A stretch of 63,883 nucleotides of DNA, taken from Flavobacteriales bacterium. GTDB taxonomy: Bacteria; Bacteroidota; Bacteroidia; Flavobacteriales_D; Sanyastnellaceae. The stretch is from assembly GCA_015665315.1 (NCBI GenBank), contig JADFAK010000087.1:1-63883 (forward strand), read 5' to 3'. Shown here one piece after another: positions 17,901-25,700 of this stretch; the stretch's first letter is position 1, and every line of letters begins with the position of its first letter. A program made the translations under genes and the position numbers. Under the pieces are notes generated by a model. That model worked only from the letters and a program-made list of their open reading frames with translations, did no database searches and was not told the origin of the DNA.

Positions 17901-20508
17901 GTTGGAAAACTTCTCTCTAACCGGGTCAATTTCAAATTGGAGTTCGGAAGAAGCTTCTAAATCTGGAGTGTGCACAGATACTACAGGTTGTACAGACTCT
18001 GAAGCCTGCAATTTCGACTCAACGGCGCTTTGCGATGATGGAAGTTGCGTGTATGCAGGCTGTACGAACAGCTTAGCATGCAACTACGATTCTACTGCAG
18101 GATGTGACGATGGATCATGTATTCTACCAGACGGGTGTACGGATTCGATGGCTTGCAACTACGACTCAACGGCTCTTTGCGATGATGGTAGTTGTATTCT
18201 TCCCGACGGATGTACCGACAGCTCAGCAGTAAATTGGAATTCTACAGCGAACTGTGATGACGGTTCTTGTCAATATGCTGGAACGTCTATTCACTTTGAC
18301 GGAAACAATGACCGAGTCTTTCTAGACAATCCCCTACCGTGGGACCTTACCTCGCAGCCGTTCACATTCGAAGCTTGGATTTTCGATCAAAATTTCCAGT
18401 CTGGAACATTGTATTCAAATCGCAATGTATTTGGAAGCACGATTGGGCAGACGTGGCGCGTAAATGAGGATCAACTCTTGCAGTTGACTGTGAGTAATAA
18501 CAGTATTGATTCAGAATCTATTCTGGTTACCTCAATAGCAACTGTAAATATTGATGTTTGGCAGCATGTGGCATGTACATATGATGGTTCTGGAACAGCT
18601 GCCGGAGTGCGATTCTACATCGATGGAGTCGACGCAGGTCTTGCTGTAGTTCATGATGGTCTTGTGGGTCCAACTGTCTCTTTGTTGAATCCTGCCATTG
18701 GTGTACGACCACAAAGTGCCGATAATGAGTTTGAAGGATGGATTGATGAAATGCGCATTTGGGACGTGGAAAGATGTGAGGCCCAAATTGCTCAGAATAT
18801 GGGTTGCGATTTTGTTGGACAGGAAAATCAATTGTACAGCTTATACCGTTTCAATCAAGGTGTTGATGAGGCTGATAATTCAGCCATCACCATACTAGTC
18901 GATGACGGATTTAGTGCAAACTCAGGTATATTGGCCAATTTTTCTTTGAATGGAGCAATGTCCAACTGGAGTTCTGAAGAGGCCACCAAATCAGGACTGT
19001 GCGAAGATCCAACCGGCTGTGCGGATATGAGTGCATGCAACTACGACTCGACGGCTCTTTGTGATGATGGAAGTTGCGTATTTCCAGGATGTTTGGATTC
19101 AACAGCATGCAACTATGATTCTACGGCGGGATGTGATGATGGATCGTGCCAGCTCGCGGGTTGTGTAGACACGTCAGCAATCAATTTCAATTCGCTCGCA
19201 TTGTGCGATGACGGGTCTTGTCAATATTTGGCTTCTGGTTTGCATTTTTCAAACTCAGGCGAATTAGTGGATCTAGGTAATTTAATCCAATGGGATCTAG
19301 ATCAACCATTTTCTTTTGAGGCTATGATACAATATGATGATGCAGGTCATATATTATCAAACAGCGATGGTAGTTTCTTCGGCTTTGGTATTCATTGGTA
19401 CGTCAATAACGAAAACCAACTCCAATTGACGCTCAAAGGAGGAAGTGCCGACCAGCAATTGCGCGTCAACTCGGCTGAATTACTCAGTGCAGATTGGACC
19501 CATGTGGCAGTGACTTACGATGGCTCAGCACTTGCTAGTGGAGTTAATATGTATATAAATGGTGTAGCCGCAACGATTGTTGTTGAGACAGATGGACTCA
19601 CCAGCACCATCCTGTCTTCATATAGTACTTACCTCGGTAGCGGAGCTACAGGAGGAAATTTGCCAGTGGGCGAAATTGATGAAGTGAGAGTTTGGAAACG
19701 AGAGTTATGTCCTGATGAAATATTGAGCAATATGGCATGCGAAGTCCTTCCAACGGGATTGAATCTTGAAGCATACTATTCATTTGACCATGGTGTTGCA
19801 TTCGGTGAAAATGCAGGTGAAACGACGCTTTCTGATGTCACAGGAAACGGGAACGATGGAACGTTGACCGGCTTCTCATTAAGTGGCAATACTTCCAACT
19901 GGTCGCTTGGTTTTGATTTCACAACAACTTGCAGCGCTTTCGCTCTTGGCTGCATGGATAGCAGTGCCTGCAACTACGATTCTACTGCCCTTTGTGATGA
20001 TGGGTCGTGCCTCTTTCCCGATGGCTGCACGGATTCTGTAGCATGCAACTATGATCCTACAGCTCTGTGTGATGATGGATCGTGTATTTTGCCGAATGGC
20101 TGCGTTGATAGCACCGCATGTAACTACGATTCTACTGCGACATGCGACGACGGTTCTTGTATTTTGCCGGATGGCTGCACTGACCCATTGGCTGTGAACT
20201 ACGATTCAACGGCTACGTGCGATGATGGAAGCTGTTCCTTTATGGGATGTACCTATTCGACAGCTTGCAACTATGAGCCACTGGCCTTGTATGATGATGG
20301 AAGTTGCGATTATGCCTCGTGTGTAATAACTGGTTGCACCTATCCCGATGCTTTGAACTACAATTCAACGGCAGTTGTGGATGATGGCAGTTGTGTTTTT
20401 GATAGTTGTACAAATGCATGCCCAAGCGATCTAAACGGAGACGGTCTTGTGAATACCAACGACTTGCTCTTATTCCTTGGAAACTTTGGGACGACTTGCC
20501 CTGAGTAA
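14986..20508 (+). CDS. Giant secreted LamG / Cys-repeat protein with dockerin-like end
   Basis: 1840 residues from the ATG at 14986, chosen because it gives a normal signal peptide (MKQLSTFVRALLLICMVFGL...GRAQ); a GTG 14 codons upstream is less likely. Five LamG/concanavalin-like domains start with xLHFDGxNDxx-type strands at about residues 27, 390, 758, 1100 and 1417. Each is followed by a run of about 24-residue Cys modules of the form CTDSTACNYDSTALCDDGSC: 5, 5, 4, 3 and 6 modules, 23 in all. The last two modules lose one cysteine each. The protein ends in a single dockerin-like EF-hand loop (DLNGDGLVNTNDLLLFLGNF). No T9SS C-terminal domain is present. LamG domains usually bind glycans or proteins, so a surface adhesin or matrix protein is likely. 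It lies directly behind the hybrid regulator and ends at a strong terminator. Confidence 0.85.
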   Translation: MKQLSTFVRALLLICMVFGLVLSGRAQNNALRFDGSDDKITFTSDVLLSPISSAWTICAWINVDEDGVLISNINGSNQNSHGMAVRIEGNKVVARVQTNEPFISGYISNYIEATSTSNFPNGWHHLAVSYTGTGDAAGFKIYVDGSSVNDNDSNFGNLTSGSGGPTKIGAGAAYANFDGRIDDLRYYTFALTAQQIADNQFDCFATSPAPYRWYEFNQGVAAGDNSGITSLDASAGPDGTLVGFSMNGTNSNFVNGYSTFGASCCECTDPAACSYNASALCTDNSLCIYPRCSNVTACNYQGGFTCVDNSTCVFPGCINSSACNYDSTAGCGDGSCVYPGCTNSTACNYNSSAACDDGSCILPDGCTDSLADNYNSNAQCDDGSCTYEAYSLHFDGSNDKILLANPTGWDLSIQPFTIESWIKPDASGIIFSSRPNGADYTGIVFRINGDQQLQMTLANSSSNTTSIVCQSVDTITFDTWVHVALVYDGSGDANGVQFFIDGVDAGLVVEENGLVGAAVSTTAPIIGARPSSVSNEFSGFMDELRIWTRNLCADEIANNLGCSLDGLDSDLYALYIFEQGSAGGDNTLETTLLDQGPLGLDGTLLNFELTGSTSNWVAHEAVKDGSCGGHGLGCTDSSACNYDSTAICDDGFCMIPDGCTDSTACNYDSTAQCDDGSCTFPGCTNSLACNYDSIVGCDDGSCVVPDGCTDSTACNYDSTALCDDGSCLLPDGCTDSSAVNWISTAVCDDGSCLYSGTSLHFDGANDRVFLTDALSWDLTIQPFTFEAWIYHENGGAGTLYSNRDVNGTTTGQTWRINGSQELQLTIANSTVGSADIAVSSIATVSVGEWQHVACTYDGSGSAAGVRFYINGIDAGASIGDDGLVGPSISSTAAAIGVRPGSTVNEFEGWIDEMRIWDIEKCDAQIFQNMGCDFVGMENQVYSLYRFNQGVGAGDNPTVNTLQDDGFSANSGTLENFSLTGSISNWSSEEASKSGVCTDTTGCTDSEACNFDSTALCDDGSCVYAGCTNSLACNYDSTAGCDDGSCILPDGCTDSMACNYDSTALCDDGSCILPDGCTDSSAVNWNSTANCDDGSCQYAGTSIHFDGNNDRVFLDNPLPWDLTSQPFTFEAWIFDQNFQSGTLYSNRNVFGSTIGQTWRVNEDQLLQLTVSNNSIDSESILVTSIATVNIDVWQHVACTYDGSGTAAGVRFYIDGVDAGLAVVHDGLVGPTVSLLNPAIGVRPQSADNEFEGWIDEMRIWDVERCEAQIAQNMGCDFVGQENQLYSLYRFNQGVDEADNSAITILVDDGFSANSGILANFSLNGAMSNWSSEEATKSGLCEDPTGCADMSACNYDSTALCDDGSCVFPGCLDSTACNYDSTAGCDDGSCQLAGCVDTSAINFNSLALCDDGSCQYLASGLHFSNSGELVDLGNLIQWDLDQPFSFEAMIQYDDAGHILSNSDGSFFGFGIHWYVNNENQLQLTLKGGSADQQLRVNSAELLSADWTHVAVTYDGSALASGVNMYINGVAATIVVETDGLTSTILSSYSTYLGSGATGGNLPVGEIDEVRVWKRELCPDEILSNMACEVLPTGLNLEAYYSFDHGVAFGENAGETTLSDVTGNGNDGTLTGFSLSGNTSNWSLGFDFTTTCSAFALGCMDSSACNYDSTALCDDGSCLFPDGCTDSVACNYDPTALCDDGSCILPNGCVDSTACNYDSTATCDDGSCILPDGCTDPLAVNYDSTATCDDGSCSFMGCTYSTACNYEPLALYDDGSCDYASCVITGCTYPDALNYNSTAVVDDGSCVFDSCTNACPSDLNGDGLVNTNDLLLFLGNFGTTCPE

Positions 20509-20526
20509 GAAACAAAACATCTTCTT

Positions 20527-20566
20527 AAAAGGCTGCCTCCACTATGCGAGGTGGCCTTTTATTTTT
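20527..20566 (+). terminator. Intrinsic terminator of the LamG gene
   Basis: AAAAGGC pairs with GCCTTTT and CCTC with GAGG, separated by a TG/TG internal mismatch and an 8-base loop, followed by ATTTTT. It begins 19 bases after the LamG stop codon. Confidence 0.9.
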
Positions 20567-20720
20567 ACTGAGTGTGGGAAATATCTAGTCAAAAGGGTTG
20601 TAGCCCATTTTATTTTTGGAAAAGACTATCTATTCAAAACAAGGGTAGATGTTTTACAAATCAATCGAAGTAGCTATGCTGTTGCGTCATTTTATAGCAG
20701 AATCGAGGACATATCGCTTA

Positions 20721-20885
20721 TTTTCGAATCCAACCATCAACACGCGCACCGTAGTTCCTTGGTTGGAGTTGATTATATTTAAAGAGTATATGCCATTCGG
20801 CAAATGAGGAGCTAACTCGATATCTAAATGATTATTCGTCGGGAGCCGGTTCCATTTGTAGGCTTTAACTCCTCGATAGGTGGTA
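20721..20885 (-). pseudogene. Decayed copy of a T9SS type A sorting domain
   Basis: Read on the minus strand, one frame gives KAYKWNRLPTNNHLDIELAP, then HLPNGIYSLNIINSNQGTTV, then RVL. This aligns position by position with the end of the intact neighbour at 21134-22132 (KVYQWTGNLTKNQLDIDLPP, HLPNGVYFLNVITSNQETMV, RVLKY). The upstream part of the gene is gone: the frame has no start or signal peptide, and about 240 bases of unrelated sequence separate it from the neighbour. The natural KY-stop end is lost and the frame runs on. This is a remnant of a tandem paralogue, reduced to its secretion tail. Confidence 0.8.
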
Positions 20886-21133
20886 GCCTTCGACGAGCTT
20901 TCCTTCTTCCAAATTATCAGGGTGCTTGATAAATGCGGGAAATGTTTATCATTTTCAGACAGGCGCTTTCATCTTCACCATTCTAGCTCGAACGGGAATA
21001 GCAATTGAGCTGGGAGAAATGAAGTTCAAAAGAGATAGCGACCCTCACTAAGGACGATAAAACAGCATTTGCGCTTGTCGCTGAATCATTGTAAAATTGA
21101 AAGAAAGACAGTTTTTTAGGGCGTTCCTTACCC

Positions 21134-22132
21134 TCAATACTTCAACACCCGCACCATAGTTTCCTGGTTGGAAGTGATTACATTTAAAAAGTATACGCCA
21201 TTCGGCAAATGAGGAGGTAAGTCGATATCTAACTGGTTTTTCGTCAAGTTACCAGTCCACTGATAGACTTTTGACCCATACATATCCATGATTTGAATTT
21301 CGACATCTCCTTGGAAAATACTTCCCTGAAGGTGGACAATATCGTCGACAGGATTCGGATAAACCTGAATGTTATTGTCGATTTCTTCAATGCCCACGTA
21401 CCAGTTGCACGCTTCGTAGAAAATAGGCTGTTGAGTTGCTCCCAGCGTGCCGCTAACCGGATTTTCATACAATAATTCGTCGTCATAAAAACACACCAAT
21501 TGTTCCCATGGCGAGTCTTCCCAGATGTAATATTGTTGGCCAAAATTGAACAAACCGTTCAAGTCGCCAATTCCCGCTATCCACGTGCCTTCGTAGTGCG
21601 TAGTGTCAGTGTCGTATGATAGTTGCATTCTCTTGGCATACTGGTCATTGAGCAGTTGCACTGAGTCCACAGCACTTACAATCACGTATGGCGCAACGAG
21701 CGCATCTGGTTCAAGGAAAGGATTGGTCACAAACATGGTATCGCCTTCGATGAGGTTGAAATTAAAATACGCGAGTTCACTCTGATCGTCAGGAGAAAGA
21801 CAGTACCATACATCCAGTGAGTCCCGGAAAAGACCTTCACCAACAATCGAATAGTTATGACCATTTATGGTGGTATCCCCCGTATTTACATATTCAATCG
21901 GACTGGCCGAATACAAACCAAAGAATCCATAAATCGCGGTGGTCCATGTTGCTCCTTGATTGGGAAATGGGGATATTTGGGCTTGTATAGTTGAAGCTGA
22001 ACAGAGGAAAATCAAGTATAGTGAAAGTAATTTCCATGTGGATCGGGCTACAGCCGTCCTTGAATATGGGAGCAAAGAAATCGTTAGATAATTCAAAGGA
22101 AGTAGTTCTATCCCAAATATAGATATAATCAA
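21134..22132 (-). CDS. Secreted protein with T9SS type A sorting domain
   Basis: 332 residues. The signal-type hydrophobic segment is KLLSLYLIFLCSASTIQA at about 34-51, so the first 30 residues form an unusually long n-region; no in-frame ATG, GTG or TTG closer to it was found. The middle (about 55-240) is a beta-rich module without a recognised family (GATWTTAIYGFFG, LDVWYCLSPDD). The last about 75 residues are a type A T9SS domain (IQVYPNPVDDIVHLQG ... LPNGVYFLNVITSNQETMVR), which directs the protein through the type IX pore to the cell surface or medium. A decayed paralogue of the sorting domain lies just downstream. Confidence 0.75.
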   Translation of the reverse strand: MIISIFGIELLPLNYLTISLLPYSRTAVARSTWKLLSLYLIFLCSASTIQAQISPFPNQGATWTTAIYGFFGLYSASPIEYVNTGDTTINGHNYSIVGEGLFRDSLDVWYCLSPDDQSELAYFNFNLIEGDTMFVTNPFLEPDALVAPYVIVSAVDSVQLLNDQYAKRMQLSYDTDTTHYEGTWIAGIGDLNGLFNFGQQYYIWEDSPWEQLVCFYDDELLYENPVSGTLGATQQPIFYEACNWYVGIEEIDNNIQVYPNPVDDIVHLQGSIFQGDVEIQIMDMYGSKVYQWTGNLTKNQLDIDLPPHLPNGVYFLNVITSNQETMVRVLKY

Positions 22133-22192
22133 CAGTCCAAAACGCCTCGAAGGGCAATTCCTCCGATTTACTTGTCTTGTTCCAGCTGGCCC

Positions 22193-22744
22193 CTAATGCG
22201 TTGTAAACGTAATATCATGAAACACCCCATCCGTAATCACAATGGTGCTGTCGTTTTGCTCGTCGTGGACCGCGAATTCAAAGGTGCCATAGAAGATGTT
22301 TTCGTCGTCGGGATCTTTAACAATGGTCGCTGTCCCAAAGTAGTCCGATGATGTTTTGAAGTTAAAGACGGCACTGCTGGTTACTTCTGCATGGTTTCCA
22401 AAATTGGCATCTCCTATTTCATGCACCCCTTCAATCGTGTCTGAGAAAACGGTGATCTCCAAAAAGAAATCGTTCGATGAACCTGATTGACAAGAAAAAT
22501 TGGCGGAGATATGGAGTCGCCCGTTGGAAGCTGGAAAATAATCGGCGCTCAAAGAAGAATATGGCCAACCACCACCGCCACAATCCATATATCGAAGTCC
22601 ATTGAACTTTGCTGAGAGATGGTCCCGGCAATCGGAGTCAGGTTCGCACAGACCAAAGTCGTCTTGCTTGCAGCTAGTCATGTTGATGCTAAACACGACC
22701 ATCATAAGAACCGATAAGTAGAGTAGGTGTGCGTTTTTTATCAA
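22193..22744 (-). CDS. Small lipoprotein of unknown function
   Basis: 183 residues with a lipoprotein signal (LLYLSVLMMVVFSINMTSC, lipobox Cys near residue 25) followed by KQDDF, an acidic start often linked to surface export of Bacteroidota lipoproteins. The mature part is beta-rich with four more Cys (LCEPDSDC, YMDCGGGG, FSCQSG) and recalls DUF6252-type calycin-like proteins (AKFNGLRYMD ... LEITVFSDTIEGVHEIG). Unknown role. It lies between two T9SS cargo genes on the same strand. Confidence 0.65.
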   Translation of the reverse strand: MIKNAHLLYLSVLMMVVFSINMTSCKQDDFGLCEPDSDCRDHLSAKFNGLRYMDCGGGGWPYSSLSADYFPASNGRLHISANFSCQSGSSNDFFLEITVFSDTIEGVHEIGDANFGNHAEVTSSAVFNFKTSSDYFGTATIVKDPDDENIFYGTFEFAVHDEQNDSTIVITDGVFHDITFTTH

Positions 22745-22791
22745 TGGATATGTCTGTGTTTAACTGGTCAAAGCCATAAAAATTAGCATTA

Positions 22792-25700
22792 TTATCTCAC
22801 GATCAACCTCTCGCTTCCTAATATTTCATTGTTCGAGCGAATTGTCACGGCGTAAATTCCTGATTGCAAACCGGTCTCTAGCGTAAGATAATCGGAATTG
22901 GTGGTATTGATTGTGCGGCTATAAACCTGTCGGCCCTGCATGTCCACGATGGCAATCTGCATTTGTTCTTGGGCAGTCAAATTTCTCAGATGAATAATCC
23001 CCGAGGTCGGATTCGGATATAGAACAAATTGTCCTTCTCCAACTTCCTCCACTGATACGGGAGGAATCTCCAAAATCCAACTGGTCGCAAAATGATTGTC
23101 CAAATCTTCAGAAATCAAAGTCAGGTACTCGTTCTCCTGCACGATGGGCAGCCACGGCGCATCCGGACTATACTCGACGTGGTCAACGACGATGCCATAA
23201 GGATCGACAACGAGCAGTAATTCACCACCATTCGATAGCTGACCAGCATCCCATTGGTAAACTTGTCCGCTCTCACCCGGGAAAAGCAGTATATCTTTAA
23301 CCAGCATGATTTTCTCTCCAGGTTCTATGATTACGCCTTCGGCAAATGTGTGTTCTATCGACGACTGAATGGTATAGCCGCTCAGGTCAATTACTTCGTC
23401 GCTCGCATTCAAGAGTTTGAGAAATTCTTGTTCAGGATTCACGGTATGGAAATACTGAATATCGGAAATCATGACTTTGGCATTGGCCTCATACACGTGG
23501 TATCCAGTCCCCAATTCTTGCCCCTCGCTACCTGCAAAAAGTGATGGCGACGAGTTCGCGAGGTGAAAATCGAAGTGCGTTGGGTTCAAAAACAGCGGGT
23601 CGGCCCATGCGACTTGGTTGCCCGACATCGTATCCGTGTCGTAATGGCAATACGACGATTCCAAAAAGGACATTTCATCGACCGAAGCGGGGGTCAAACT
23701 CGAATTGGAAAGAATCGAATTCGAAATCGTGGCGCTTCCTCCTCCGAAGCCAGGATTCTTTTCAAAGCAGGCAACAGCGGTGACATTGGAGTAAAAGGTG
23801 GTAGCATCAATGTAGGCTTCGCCCAAATCTTTGATACCAATTCCCAGACTGCAGTTGACAATGGTAATATTCTCGATTTGCGCCGTCGAACTTTGTCCGA
23901 TTGAAATACCCTTGTCGGTACAATCGTAGATAAAACAATTGCTCACTAAAATATTCTCGCATTCTTCCCCGAGGTCTATTCCATCACTATTAAATCCGTA
24001 AAAGCCCTCAATACGCGAGTTTTGGATCACTCCGTCGATGACATCGTCGTAATCGATCGCGTCCGTGTCGGGCTGGTCATTGCCCAAAAAGACGCAATCT
24101 GAAATAAAAGCATCCCCATACTTCACATTGATCAAGTCGCCAGTGATCTCCGAGTGTAGGTCGCTATCAGTAAGTGAAATCGCTGAGTATTGGGCAAAAA
24201 TCGGATTCCCGAAATTCTCCAGGAGGGTCATATGATCCATATTGACATCGCTGTACCACGCGCTTATCGCAGCATTGTTGTGCACAGGATGTTCGCCTTT
24301 CGTTGCGCCGATAATTTCCAAGTAGCTCAAGTTGTTTTCGGCCGTGGTGTTTTCGAATGTAACATTGCCCCATGAACTGGCACCGTAATCGGCATTCGGT
24401 CTAAAAATTACTTTTTGGCCAGCAAGGCCATTCACTTGCATGTCGCCTTGCACGATTAATCTGGAGGTTTCGGGAAACCAGATTTCGACGCCGGGGTCGA
24501 CGGTCAGACTCACATTTTCCAACACATACGTATCGCCAGATGCCATATAGGGCGAGCAGTCGATGGTGAGGGTCATGTCTTCGGTGATCATTGGGGGGAG
24601 CAGACAAGCGCCGGTCTCTTCGTACATAGCCACATAGCTTGCATCCCCATTCAAGTTGATGTCGATTGTTGCTTCTGTGGAGAAGATGTCCGTTCCGGGA
24701 ACCATCACAGCTAAGCTCGCGTCGAAAGAAATATCGGAGCTAGACGCATTCTGTTGGTGGATTTCGACAGCCAGGACGTTGGTGCCGGGAATCAAGGCGT
24801 GTTGGATAATGTATTGCAAGAAATTTGATTCGTCGTCGCCAGCGATGGCCTCAATCGCCGGAGTGAGGTAATTCACCGCTCCATTTGGCATATTGCTTCG
24901 GATGATTTCAACTCCATTCACATAAACGACCGCACCATCGTCGCGCTTGAGGTTCACAATAAGATTGCTAATTTCATCGCTACCAGCATAGGTGAATTCT
25001 TTCCTAAAGTAGGTCGTGAAATACTTGTTTCCTGCGTCAGGACCATAGGAAACTTCAGTCGTTTCGTCCCCATCTCCATAGCCGAATTCAGCATCTCCCG
25101 AGCTCCAAGCAGAATCGTCAAAATCCAACTCTCGCCATGCGGTTCCTGCGTCTTCTCCCGAGTCGAGGTAAGTCCAAGTTTCGTTTTGATCGAACAACAA
25201 TTCAAGCTCGGCATTGGCCCAACCCACGAATTCAAATCCAGGGTTTGGAATGGCTGTGAACTGGAAGGGTTGGTCGTTGAAATACAATCCGCTCCAAGGA
25301 GATCCGGGAACGTTGAATTCGTTGAGGCGGACTGTTCCACCCTCGCTAGGCTGACTGCTCACACCAAGATTACTAATCTCCGCCATGCCAAAAGTTTCTT
25401 GCAAGTCGGCCATCATAATCGCCGGTCGGGCCTGGGCAAACGCGTGCAAAGTGGCCACTTGTTCCTCCCAGAATTGTGTTGAAACGATACCATCACCATA
25501 GGACGAGGTTGTTCCTGCCCAGCGCTCGGCGTGGTGTCCAATTTCGGGTACAAGGGCGTCGCTAAATTCGTCGATGACGTGCACCACGCGGTCGGGATGA
25601 AAAGTGGTGTAGATATGATCGTTGAAGCGTTGGGTGTAGTAGGCGGCCCATTCTTCGTTCTCGAAAATATTTTTAAGCCAGAATTTGGCAAAATCGCTCG

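Noticed and set aside
11932..20508. Polysaccharide-utilisation locus controlled by the hybrid regulator
   Set aside because: No SusC/SusD pair or glycoside hydrolase is present, and the sensor part is TPR-type, not a sugar-binding propeller.
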